From: Pseudomonas violetae | GTDB taxonomy: Bacteria; Pseudomonadota; Gammaproteobacteria; Pseudomonadales; Pseudomonadaceae | Length of the DNA: 64,000 bases | NCBI RefSeq assembly: GCF_023072615.1 | Contig: NZ_JAKNRW010000002.1 | Span: 1-64,000 of the forward strand | Direction: 5' to 3' | In this document: piece after piece, positions 8,432 through 16,792 of the stretch | How positions within the stretch are numbered: the stretch's first letter is position 1 | How the letters are laid out: every line of letters begins with the position of its first letter | Translations under genes and position numbers: made by a program | The notes under the pieces: generated by a model | Database searches by the model: none | Seen by the model: only the letters and a program-made list of their open reading frames with translations | Told to the model about the DNA's origin: nothing

Positions 8432-9472
8432 TTATTTGCCGTGGGCGGTGTGGATGGCGACGATGTCCGACAGCAATGCGAAGGCCGTCTCGATACGCCC
8501 TGCCCCAGGCCCGGACACCGTGACAGCGCCCAACAGTTCGGTATTGAATGACACTGCGTTCGTGGCGCCTACGATACCTGCCAGAGGATGCGAGTTCGGC
8601 AGCAGACGCGCCTCGACACTCGCTCGAACCGAGCCATCTGCCTCACGATCGGCTGAGCCGATCAGTTTCCAGCTCGCGCCGTTGGCACTGGCCTGGGCAA
8701 TATCTTGCGCGCTGATATTGCTGATACCCGAACACATCACATCGCTGACATTCAATCGTGCATTGAGCAGTTCGTTGGCCAGGATGACTACCTTGAGGCG
8801 TACGTCAAACCCTTCCACATCGGCGGTTGGATCTGCCTCGGCGTAGCCGAGCTGTTGCGCTTGTGCGACGGCATCGTTGAACGTCAGGCCGTCTTTCATT
8901 TGGGTGAGCACGTAATTGGAAGTACCGTTCAGGATGCCTTCGAAGCCTTGTACGTTGGCACCCGCCAAGGCCTGCCTGGCCAGACGAATCACCGGGGTGC
9001 CACTCATCACCGCTCCCTCGTATTCGAAAGCCACCTGGTTGCGACGGGCCAACGCCTTGAGCTCGGCACCGTGCAGCGCAATAGGCCCCTTATTGGTGGT
9101 CACTACATGAATGCCACTTTCCAATGCCCAACGGCAAAAGGTAGTAGCGGGCTCGCCATCCACCGGATTGGTGAAAGTGGCCTCCGCGATGATGTCTGCA
9201 CCGGAATGCTTGATCACGGTTTCGTTGAAGGCCTCAGCATTGCCACCGGGCAACTTAGCGAATGCGCCTTTCTCAACGGGCAGTGCGACCAACTGCTTTG
9301 CATCCAGACCGTCTTTGGCAACGATCGAGCCGAGGAACAGATCGGTGACACCGACAATTTTGACCGTGAAGCCCAGGGACTCTTTCCACTCGGCATTACG
9401 ATCGGCGACCAATTGGGCGAAGCCACGATTTACGCCACCAAACCCTACCAAGGCAATTTTGTACTCAGTCAT
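8432..9472 (-). CDS. hom: homoserine dehydrogenase, short form without ACT domain
   Basis: A 346-residue protein from ATG 9472 with an N-terminal Rossmann motif (KIALVGFGGVNRGFAQLV), the TTNKGPIALHG segment and the catalytic-domain signature EGILNGTSNYVLTQM. A longer frame reaches 9580, but 9472 matches the family N-terminus and has AAAGGA upstream. It interconverts homoserine and aspartate semialdehyde. Biosynthetic Pseudomonas Hom carries a C-terminal ACT domain for threonine feedback; this copy lacks it, which suits a catabolic or specialised role. It lies downstream of an Lrp regulator and directly upstream of an aldehyde dehydrogenase. Confidence 0.88.
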   Translation of the reverse strand: MTEYKIALVGFGGVNRGFAQLVADRNAEWKESLGFTVKIVGVTDLFLGSIVAKDGLDAKQLVALPVEKGAFAKLPGGNAEAFNETVIKHSGADIIAEATFTNPVDGEPATTFCRWALESGIHVVTTNKGPIALHGAELKALARRNQVAFEYEGAVMSGTPVIRLARQALAGANVQGFEGILNGTSNYVLTQMKDGLTFNDAVAQAQQLGYAEADPTADVEGFDVRLKVVILANELLNARLNVSDVMCSGISNISAQDIAQASANGASWKLIGSADREADGSVRASVEARLLPNSHPLAGIVGATNAVSFNTELLGAVTVSGPGAGRIETAFALLSDIVAIHTAHGK

Positions 9473-9586
9473 AAAAGCTGTTCCTTTATTGATGTTGTTC
9501 GATAGGAACATCCTAAGAGCCGGGCTTTGGCAGTTGAATATGGCAGTTTGCTGTATTAGTTGGGCGTTTTGCCCAAGCACGATCTT

Positions 9587-10024
9587 TTAAAACACCGCAG
9601 AAAGGACGAACGATGTCACGGTGTTTTCCACCCCTGACATGGCCGCGATTTCCTTCCACACGAGATGGACACGTTCAGGTGTGGCGGCATTCACGCGCAG
9701 CATTAAATCGAACTCACCACTGAGTACTTCACATTGCACGACTTCGGGAATGGAGCGCAGCGCAGCCAGTACTTCTTCGCCACGCATGCGGTCGTAGCGG
9801 TAGACGAAGATCACCGCGCTGATAAGCGACGTAGGCCGCCGGGACTCACCGAGAAGTACCGTATAGCCCTGGATCGCACCGTCGCGCTCAAGACGCTCGA
9901 TGCGCTGGCGCACAGCATTGCGCGACAAGTTGATCTTGGCACCCAGTTCGATATGGGCTATTCGCGCATTAGCGGTAAGTTCGGCCAGTATGCGCTCGTC
10001 CAGCGGATCCAGAATGCGCTTCAT
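9587..10024 (-). CDS. Lrp/AsnC-family regulator
   Basis: A 145-residue regulator with an N-terminal helix-turn-helix (LDPLDERILAELTANARIAH, LSRNAVRQRIERL) and a C-terminal RAM ligand-binding domain (LRSIPEVVQCEVLSGEFDLM). The start codon overlaps the stop of the threonine-synthase-like gene (ATGA at 10024-10021), so translation is coupled. An upstream extension of the frame to 10138 is inside the neighbour and is rejected. Lrp proteins of this size usually control genes for the amino acid they sense; here the candidates are the flanking homoserine/threonine genes. Confidence 0.88.
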   Translation of the reverse strand: MKRILDPLDERILAELTANARIAHIELGAKINLSRNAVRQRIERLERDGAIQGYTVLLGESRRPTSLISAVIFVYRYDRMRGEEVLAALRSIPEVVQCEVLSGEFDLMLRVNAATPERVHLVWKEIAAMSGVENTVTSFVLSAVF

Positions 10025-11409
10025 GAAAGCCTCTGCTCCGCCACACGAAGAGACTTGCACAGCCCCTCCAGATCGTCCTTGGCCAGGTAAGGTGGTTGCG
10101 CGCGCACCTCGACAGTGCTCGGAACGTTTGCTTGCCACACGCCCAGCTCTGCCAACAGCGCCGCCGACTTGGCCGGCGCAATTTGCCCGAAGGTGACCAT
10201 TGGCGCCCCCAGACTGCGTCGATGAAGCCGGCCGGCCAGTACTCCGACAGCGGTGTGAGGATCGATGGCCGAGCCTGTCTCTCGGAATAGTTCGACCACC
10301 TCATCGCGCACCTGGGATTCGTCTACCGCATAGGAATCGAAGAGTACTCGGGCACGCAGCCATTGCTGATTGCCGATGCTCATTTCTCCGCAACTTTCAA
10401 AATGCTCCATCAGCGCTTTTGTTGAGCAGCCATCGTGCTCGTAAATCTCCCAAATAAACCGCTCCAGGTTGGAATACAACGAGAAGTCCATCCCCGGCGA
10501 CACTGTTCGATCGGTCACCCGGGTGGAGTAGCGATTGCAATGAAAAAACTGGTGCAGGGCATCATTGCTGTTGGTGGAAATGATCACCTGATTGATGGGT
10601 AATCCCATTTTCTGCGCAATATAGCCTGCGTAGATCTCGGCCGAGCTGGCAGCTGGAACACTGAAGCCAACGGGACGCGAGCCACCGCCCAGTTGCAAGG
10701 CCGCGTGGAAGTAAAAAACAATCTGGGCAAGGACGCCGATCCAATTGGTCGAGTTGAAACAGACTGGCATCACTCCGTCCAACGGCCACTCACGCAAGAG
10801 TCGGGAGACCAGTGTCTGACAATCATCGAAATTTCCGTCAACCGCAAACAGCTGAACCCGCTGCGGGTCGGCTGCCTGCAAGGCACTGAGTTGCTCAGGC
10901 GCAAGCCCGTCGCGCGGATAAAGTATCGCCATGCGGGCGGCCGGGCAGTTAGCAAAGGCTTCAAGCGCAGCGAGTCCGGTATCACCATTAGTTGCACCGA
11001 CCACCAACGCTTCTTTACCAACCTCCCCCAGAAAATGCTCGACCAGGCGCGCCTGCAATTGCGCGGCGAAATCTTTGGAAGAACGGGTCGGGCCATGAAA
11101 CAGCTGGAGTATCCACTCGTTATGCCCGATCTGCTCAAGCGGTGTAATAGCGCGGTGCTTGAATTGTTGATAGCTGTCACTGAGCAAGCCACGCAGGATG
11201 CTTTCGTCCATTGACGAGCCAACAAAGGGCGAGATTATCCGCCATACCAACTCATCAAACGGCAGCCATGACCAGCTGGTAATTTGTTTCTCAGTGAATA
11301 CTGGCAAACTGGTCGGGACATACAGGCCTCCATTTTCGGCGAGCCCCGACAGAACCACACTGCGAAAATCCGCCCGCATGTTACCGCCACGTGTGCTTAC
11401 ATAATCCAT
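10021..11409 (-). CDS. threonine synthase-like PLP enzyme
   Basis: A 462-residue protein from ATG 11409 (GGAG just upstream) aligned by eye to threonine synthase: start MDYVSTRGG, the lysine motif LFHGPTRSSKDFA with Lys at about 112, and GATNGDTGLAALEAF for phosphate binding. Canonical enzymes have GPTLAFKD at the lysine; the RSS variant suggests altered substrate contacts. Threonine synthase converts O-phosphohomoserine to threonine, but no homoserine kinase is present in the cluster. It is therefore either a second ThrC or a relative acting on another homoserine derivative. It is 19 bases downstream of the LysR gene. Confidence 0.8.
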   Translation of the reverse strand: MDYVSTRGGNMRADFRSVVLSGLAENGGLYVPTSLPVFTEKQITSWSWLPFDELVWRIISPFVGSSMDESILRGLLSDSYQQFKHRAITPLEQIGHNEWILQLFHGPTRSSKDFAAQLQARLVEHFLGEVGKEALVVGATNGDTGLAALEAFANCPAARMAILYPRDGLAPEQLSALQAADPQRVQLFAVDGNFDDCQTLVSRLLREWPLDGVMPVCFNSTNWIGVLAQIVFYFHAALQLGGGSRPVGFSVPAASSAEIYAGYIAQKMGLPINQVIISTNSNDALHQFFHCNRYSTRVTDRTVSPGMDFSLYSNLERFIWEIYEHDGCSTKALMEHFESCGEMSIGNQQWLRARVLFDSYAVDESQVRDEVVELFRETGSAIDPHTAVGVLAGRLHRRSLGAPMVTFGQIAPAKSAALLAELGVWQANVPSTVEVRAQPPYLAKDDLEGLCKSLRVAEQRLS

Positions 11410-11428
11410 GACCACTCCCCAATCGGTA

Positions 11429-12319
11429 TTACAGAAGGCGATGGGCTTGAGCCACCAGCCAGGTAGAAAAATTTGCGGCATCTGGCGATAGCGCTTCGGC
11501 CTGTTCGTGTACCAGATAAAAAGATTCGCTAGCCTCAATTCGGTGACTGAATGGCGCAACCAATTGCCCACTGTTAAGCAAATCCTCGACCACGGAAGAG
11601 CGTGCCAGCGCAACGCCCTGCCCCAATTCGGCCATGCGGATCGTGGAGATCAGCGTGTCAAACTGAAGGCCACGGGAATAGTCGACGTCGTCTGCTCCTA
11701 CTCGCTTCAACCAGTAACCCCAACCTTCTTCGTAACCCAACACGTGAAGCAGGGAATGGTTCATCAAGTCGCGAGGCTCATGTATGGGTGAGTTGGCCAT
11801 GAGCGTCGGGGAGCAAACAGGCTGAAGGATGTCCCAGGTCAATCGCTGAGCGTGCAAGCCCGACCACTCACCGCATCCCCAGCGAATCTCCAAGTCGTCC
11901 TCGCCATCCGGTTCTTTCACCCAGATATTGCTGATATATCGAATATCGATCTGCGGATACTCTCGACAAAAATCCGCGAGCCGTGGGGCCAACCAGTAGT
12001 GAAGAAAGGAAAGGCTGCCACGCACCTTCAAATGTCTTCGATTGTGCTGGCCGAAAATCTCGTTTGTGCCGACTGCAAGGCGACTGATCGCGTCTTGTAC
12101 GACAGGCAGGTACGACTGTCCTTCCTCGGTCAAGCCAAGCCCTCGAGGCAAGCGCTTGAACAGCGCCACCCCGAGGTGACTTTCCAACTGACGGATCTGC
12201 TGACTCACAGCCCCTTGAGTCAAATGGAGTTCTTCTGCCGCGTGGGTAAAGTTCAAATAACGCGCCGATACTTCGAATGCCCTCAACCAATTCAAGGGTG
12301 GTAGTGATTTTTGACTCAT
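11429..12319 (-). CDS. LysR-family regulator (GcvA-like)
   Basis: A 296-residue LysR protein. The N-terminus PPLNWLRAFEVSARYLNFTH and LTQGAVSQQIRQLESHLG, with FKRLPRGLGLTEEGQ, are typical of the GcvA/TrpI-like branch, whose members often respond to amino acids. It is unusual in being codirectional with, and only 19 bases upstream of, the threonine-synthase-like gene rather than divergent. Together with the Lrp gene it gives this cluster two amino acid responsive regulators of different families. Confidence 0.85.
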   Translation of the reverse strand: MSQKSLPPLNWLRAFEVSARYLNFTHAAEELHLTQGAVSQQIRQLESHLGVALFKRLPRGLGLTEEGQSYLPVVQDAISRLAVGTNEIFGQHNRRHLKVRGSLSFLHYWLAPRLADFCREYPQIDIRYISNIWVKEPDGEDDLEIRWGCGEWSGLHAQRLTWDILQPVCSPTLMANSPIHEPRDLMNHSLLHVLGYEEGWGYWLKRVGADDVDYSRGLQFDTLISTIRMAELGQGVALARSSVVEDLLNSGQLVAPFSHRIEASESFYLVHEQAEALSPDAANFSTWLVAQAHRLL

Positions 12320-12370
12320 CGGCGCAACCTCATCAGGGCTTTATCTTTGCTCAATCATTGCCTGATAACT

Positions 12371-13807
12371 TCACGCGGTGCCAGAGGAATGAACAGCGGC
12401 GGCTAAAGCCAACCGCTCTGCCCTCTTGTTGCGAGTGATCCAGTAAACGAAATAACACCACGCGATAAAGGGAAGGCCGAAGTAAAGCGCCACTCTCTGC
12501 TCAGGATCAAAAGCGATACCCACACAGGCCAGCAGACAACACAACATTGCACCGATAGGCACCCATGGATAGCCACGTACACGGAAATGTAGGTCTTCAA
12601 CTCGTCCGCCATTAGCGACGTATTGACGACGGAACGCGATCTGGCTTGCAGCAATGCTCATCCACACGACTACGACCGCCAGACCGGAAATGGACACCAA
12701 GGCCAAGTAAACCGTATCAGGGGCAAACACACTGCTGAGCAGAGAAGCCACTGCACCCGCCATACTAAGAACGATGGCGTTCACCGGTGTGCCCCGACTG
12801 GAGAGCCTGGCGTAGCGCTTAGGCATATGTCCTTGATCGCTCAATGTCCACAGCATGCGCGATGCTGCATACAGTCCCGAGTTAGCGGCGGAAATCAGTG
12901 CCGTGAGAATGACGAAATTCATAATGTCGGCAGAGTATGGGATGCCAATCAACTCAAACACCATGACGAACGGACTTTCTACGAGCCCCGCTTGTTCTCG
13001 TGGCAGTAACGTCGCAAGGACGAAAATTGTCCCCACGAAGAACAGAGCCAAACGTACCACTGTCGTGCGGATTGCCTTGGGCACGCTAGTTTGTGGATCT
13101 TGCGCTTCACCTGCCGCAATTCCGATCAGCTCAGTTCCGGAAAATGCGAAGGAAACAGCTAGGAGGGTCATTGCAATGGGTAAGAACCCGGTGGGGAAAA
13201 GCCCCTCACGTGTGAAGTTGGAAAGTCCCGCACCCTGCAAATTCTGTACTTGAAAAAGACCGAAAATTGCCGCTCCGCCGATCACAATGAACGTGATAAC
13301 GGTCAGAACCTTAATCAGCGAAAGCCAAAATTCAGTTTCCGCAAACAAACGAACAGAGACAACATTGCTTAAGAAGACTGCAATGGCAAACAGCGCACTC
13401 CAAATCCAGACCGGTGTGTCAGGAAACCACCGAACCATCAGTATGCCCGCAGCTGTAAATTCTGAACCGATAGCTACTGCCCAAGTGAGCCAGTAAAGCC
13501 AGGCCACTGTATAGCCTGTGCCTGGGCCCAGGTATCGCGTGGCGTAGCTACTGAACGAACCGGTTTCTGGCATCTGAACAGCCAACTCACCGAGACAGAC
13601 CATGACTAAATACACCATCACTGCACCGATCATGTAAGCGATCACTGCACCGAGTGGCCCTGCCTGATTAACCGTGTAACCGGAAGTAAGGAATAACCCC
13701 GTACCGATCACACCGCCCAACGCCAACATAACGATGTGGCGGGTTTGCATTTCCTTTTTGAAATGCGAACTTGGATCGGGCTGATTATCTTCTATCTGTG
13801 TGGTCAT
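12371..13807 (-). CDS. mmuP: APC-family permease, MmuP-like (S-methylmethionine type)
   Basis: A 478-residue inner-membrane permease with about 12 transmembrane segments. The start region ([20 protein letters not shown]), [33 protein letters not shown] and [14 protein letters not shown] follow E. coli MmuP, as I remember it, closely over most of the length, closer than AroP or LysP. MmuP imports S-methylmethionine, an abundant plant sulfur amino acid. The frame opens at 13879, but ATG 13807 matches the family N-terminus. No mmuM methyltransferase gene is nearby; the neighbouring Cys/Met PLP enzyme and homoserine dehydrogenase suggest cleavage rather than demethylation. Substrate assignment is by similarity only. 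Confidence 0.75.
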   Translation of the reverse strand: MTTQIEDNQPDPSSHFKKEMQTRHIVMLALGGVIGTGLFLTSGYTVNQAGPLGAVIAYMIGAVMVYLVMVCLGELAVQMPETGSFSSYATRYLGPGTGYTVAWLYWLTWAVAIGSEFTAAGILMVRWFPDTPVWIWSALFAIAVFLSNVVSVRLFAETEFWLSLIKVLTVITFIVIGGAAIFGLFQVQNLQGAGLSNFTREGLFPTGFLPIAMTLLAVSFAFSGTELIGIAAGEAQDPQTSVPKAIRTTVVRLALFFVGTIFVLATLLPREQAGLVESPFVMVFELIGIPYSADIMNFVILTALISAANSGLYAASRMLWTLSDQGHMPKRYARLSSRGTPVNAIVLSMAGAVASLLSSVFAPDTVYLALVSISGLAVVVVWMSIAASQIAFRRQYVANGGRVEDLHFRVRGYPWVPIGAMLCCLLACVGIAFDPEQRVALYFGLPFIAWCYFVYWITRNKRAERLALAAAVHSSGTA

Positions 13808-13943
13808 AGTTGTATTCTCATGAAATGTTCGGACAAGCGCCTTGTAACTGGCTTTTGGGCAGTACAATTTTGTTGTCACTGGATTTTATTATTTTCATTC
13901 TTCATGAAGGACTTAAGATGAATATCGAAAGTTCTGCCCGTAT

Positions 13944-15212
13944 TCAGTCTCCTACCTCAATGAAACGTTGAGCACTGTCAGTTTGAGGGCTTGCATCACC
14001 TTGCTTACTTCGCACTAAAGCGAAGGCTTGTTTTAGATCAGCCAATAAATCGGCTGAATCTTCAATACCTACGGACACTCGAACCAAACCTTCGGAAATT
14101 CCAAGTGCCTGACGTTCTTCCAAGGTATTTTCCACGTGACTGGTCGTCCGAGCCGGCCCATAGATGGTCTCGACAGCGCCCAAATTACCCGCCCGATGCG
14201 CATATCTGAGCAGCGGTAGCAAACGAGTAACTGTGTCCATGCCTCCTTTCAGCACGAAGCTCACGATGGCTCCGAATCCGTTCATTTGCGAACGAGCGAT
14301 GTCATGACCTGGATGTTGAGGCAACCCCGGATAGTTCACAGACTCGACCAGCGGTTCGGTACAGAGGTACTCGGCCAAAAGTTGCGCGCTCGCCTGTTGC
14401 TGGCGAAGACGCAGAGCCAGAGTCTTGATGCCTCGGATGATTAGATACGCCGAAAAAGGATCCAGCGAGGCACCATTGATTTCACGGTAATGGCGAACTT
14501 GAGACATCAAATGCTCGGCGCCGCAAACCACACCACCGAGTACATCACCATGACCGGACAGGAATTTAGTCGCGCTGTGCACAACCACATCAACGCCTAA
14601 AGCGAGCGGATTCTGATTCAGAGGCGTCGCGAATGTATTGTCCGCGACAATCAAAGCACCCACTCGCTTCGCCGCTGCCGCAAGGCGACGAATATCAACG
14701 ATTTTCAGCGTTGGGTTCGTGGGTGTTTCCAGGTACAGGACGCTGCAGCCTTTAGCGATCTCCTGCTCAAGTGCCACAGTGTCGAGCGTATCGCAAAGGG
14801 TTACCTCCACACCCATGCGTGGAAGAAACTCTTCAAAAATTTTGTTCGTACCACCGTAGCTGTCACGTGTAGATATCACACGCTGCCCATAGGATAGGAA
14901 GGTGTGTAGCACACCGCTGATTGCGGCCATTCCGGTGCTGAAAGCTACAGCCGACTCTGCGTTTTCGAGCTCACAGAGTTTATCTTCTAAGACAGAGACA
15001 GTGGGGTTGCTCATCCGGCTGTAAATGAAGCCGGGCTCCTTTCCCAATGCCACGTCATACCACTTATCGATATCGTCATAGCCATAGGCGGCACTGACCA
15101 CGATGGGTGTCTGGGTCGCATTATAGGGATGCTGAACTTGCTCACCTCCCCATACGACTCGAGTCCCCATACCAACCTCTGAAGCTTGGACGGCGCGTTT
15201 CTTATTTTCCAT
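13944..15212 (-). CDS. Cys/Met metabolism PLP enzyme (cystathionine gamma-synthase / gamma-lyase family)
   Basis: A 422-residue fold-type I enzyme: YSRMSNPTVSVLEDKL binding the PLP phosphate, AFSTGMAAISG, ADNTFATPLNQNPLALGVDV, and the Schiff-base lysine in HSATKFLSGHGDVLGG at about residue 216. I chose ATG 15212 (MENKK) over the upstream ATG 15251 because the family begins near there. The active-site loop reads DSYGGT, as in gamma-synthases and cystathionine lyases, not the Cys loop of classic methionine gamma-lyase. It is the first gene of the seven-gene minus-strand run and precedes the MmuP-like permease, so a gamma-substituted homoserine or S-methylmethionine is a plausible substrate. Confidence 0.82.
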   Translation of the reverse strand: MENKKRAVQASEVGMGTRVVWGGEQVQHPYNATQTPIVVSAAYGYDDIDKWYDVALGKEPGFIYSRMSNPTVSVLEDKLCELENAESAVAFSTGMAAISGVLHTFLSYGQRVISTRDSYGGTNKIFEEFLPRMGVEVTLCDTLDTVALEQEIAKGCSVLYLETPTNPTLKIVDIRRLAAAAKRVGALIVADNTFATPLNQNPLALGVDVVVHSATKFLSGHGDVLGGVVCGAEHLMSQVRHYREINGASLDPFSAYLIIRGIKTLALRLRQQQASAQLLAEYLCTEPLVESVNYPGLPQHPGHDIARSQMNGFGAIVSFVLKGGMDTVTRLLPLLRYAHRAGNLGAVETIYGPARTTSHVENTLEERQALGISEGLVRVSVGIEDSADLLADLKQAFALVRSKQGDASPQTDSAQRFIEVGD

Positions 15213-15521
15213 AAAATGTCTCGCATCAAGGGAAACACAACCGTGTTCCATGTGGGCTTGGGAGGACTATAAGGAAGGCTCATGCTTGTGAAAAATCATG
15301 ATATCTGGGAGTAAGGGGTGCTTTTTTTAATGGCTGGATGCGAGTTACAGACTGTTAAACCGTTACTAGCTGAGAGCACCTCACCAACATTCAGCTGCGA
15401 GACATCACGAGCTGGGTATGCAGCTCTAAAGCACCATGGATTTGCAGAGATGAACCCAATGACTCCTGACGGTCGATACTTTGCAGTCAAAGGGCAGCTG
15501 TAGCGTTGCACCAACCCTTCA

Positions 15522-15770
15522 ATGACTGCGGATGCACGGCAGCACCTCGTAGACGAACTCATGGCAGCGCGTCGTGAGGTAAAGGCAGCCAAAGCTTCTG
15601 CCGATACTGGGCAGCTGAAGCTGGCCAGGGCGCGCGTCCAAACGGCGAAGGTGGCGCTCGGGGAGCGAGGGCCGGTTTGTTGGAACGATGGCAGTCCAGA
15701 CTTCAACAGGCAAAAAGTTGCCAACACTCCCTATGCTGAGTGGTACCGGTCGTTAGAGGTCAATGGCTGA
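15522..15770 (+). CDS. small conserved hypothetical protein
   Basis: An 82-residue protein with a charged helical first half (LVDELMAARREVKAAKASAD, then KLARARVQTAKVALGERGP) and a C-terminal tail CWNDGSPDFNRQKVANTPYA. The pattern matches short Pseudomonas proteins I recognise as conserved but uncharacterised. Composition and reading-frame quality support a real gene, although no clear ribosome site precedes ATG 15522 and the surroundings are decayed. Function unknown. Confidence 0.5.
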   Translation: MTADARQHLVDELMAARREVKAAKASADTGQLKLARARVQTAKVALGERGPVCWNDGSPDFNRQKVANTPYAEWYRSLEVNG

Positions 15771-15937
15771 GCGGTGGCATGCTTCCCCGTGCATTTGAGC
15801 CGCTCCCATCATCGAGAGGTGAGACAAACTTTTTAAGCGATCTTATTAAAGCGAACCTGCTCGATAATGATTTGAAGAGTAATCGCCGCCAGACTGAATG
15901 CCGGGTCAGTTTTTTTTCGAAATCTGACTCGGGCATC

Positions 15938-16177
15938 TTAAAACTCAGTGAGATCAACCCAGCGAATTCCGGTAACGATTCCCCAATTACCTTGGTCATT
16001 GGGCCGGCGCCAGCGCGCCGTCGGCTGTGTTTTTAGAAAAGCCAAAGCCTCATCGAAATCAGCGATTTTCCGCTCGTCTCCCTTGGCTCCGACGGTGAAT
16101 CCTCCGCTGCCCCCGAGCGCAGGAGAGAACACCGATCCATCTTTTGCCTGTGGAACCTTAAAAGACGAGCAAATCAC
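15938..16177 (-). CDS. small hypothetical protein
   Basis: A 79-residue frame from GTG 16177: an N-terminal half rich in glycine (ALGGSGGFTVGAKGDERK) and a C-terminal half ADFDEALAFLKTQPTARWRR, then NWGIVTGIRW, which reads like a genuine protein. Its start overlaps the stop of the upstream truncated frame by four bases (GTGA), indicating a former operon. No family recognised. Confidence 0.45.
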   Translation of the reverse strand: MICSSFKVPQAKDGSVFSPALGGSGGFTVGAKGDERKIADFDEALAFLKTQPTARWRRPNDQGNWGIVTGIRWVDLTEF

Positions 16178-16434
16178 TTTTCCGAAATTTCTGCCTCAAG
16201 CGATTCTGACAATTTCAAGGTCTCGCTAGAGACCTCACTGGCAGCCGAATAATTGGAAAAACCTAGGATATCCGCATAGCGTTTTCTCAATAGCCCATCG
16301 CGTGCTTTGAGGAAATCGAGTAAACGGTCTGCCTGATAGAGCTCATTGTCATCAGGAATCGAATGCTCGTTGGAGAACGTCGGACTGCGACCACTTACGC
16401 GGGCGGTGACATGTCTGGATCTGACCGTTGAGCT
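16174..16434 (-). pseudogene. truncated hypothetical gene, C-terminal 80 residues
   Basis: An open frame without a start codon, bounded upstream by TAA, reads PDDNELYQADRLLDFLKARD, then RKRYADILGFSNYSAASEVS, and ends EAEISEK at TGA 16174. The coding character is good and the stop overlaps the start of the following small gene, so this is the tail of a two-gene operon whose 5' part was lost. Product not recognised. Confidence 0.45.
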
Positions 16435-16655
16435 TTAGCCGCCCTCTCCTGCAGCGCTCTGTTTAGCCGCTGCCTGAGCCCCCGCTTCCTTGATAGGACC
16501 TTACGATACTCACCTCAGGGTTTCACGCAAAGCGGCAAGCCCCCCTGGCCTGTTCTCCTGGTCCGGCGCCGTTATGTTGTTCCTCTCTGCTATATCAAGC
16601 ACCTGACGTGGTTATGCAATTCCCCCTCCCCATATGGTTGGCGGTACAGGGCTGC

Positions 16656-16691
16656 GGCTGTGGCTGTGGCTGTGGCTGTGGCTGTGGCTGT
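16656..16691 (+). repeat. hexanucleotide microsatellite (GGCTGT)6
   Basis: Six perfect tandem copies of GGCTGT, flanked by the near-copies GGCTGC and GGCGAT. It lies about 100 bases upstream of the LprI-domain gene, in non-coding sequence, where copy-number change by slipped replication could alter promoter spacing. No coding frame uses it. Confidence 0.85.
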
Positions 16692-16792
16692 GGCGATGGT
16701 CCTGCCCTATTGGGTACCTGACCTAAGGTTTAAGGAATGCCCGCCGATAAACGCTACGTCCGTCTATGGGCGCTATTAATGGGATTAGGGAT

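Noticed and set aside
8705..9505. Long plus-strand open frame (266 codons) opposite the homoserine dehydrogenase gene
   Set aside because: It is an antisense shadow of a well-supported minus-strand gene; it has no ribosome site and its composition follows the opposite strand.
15318..15503. 61-codon frame starting GTG with LFLMAGCE, resembling a lipobox
   Set aside because: The stretch before the cysteine is too short for a signal peptide and the rest has no recognisable pattern; it may be a lipoprotein scrap but the support is too weak to list.
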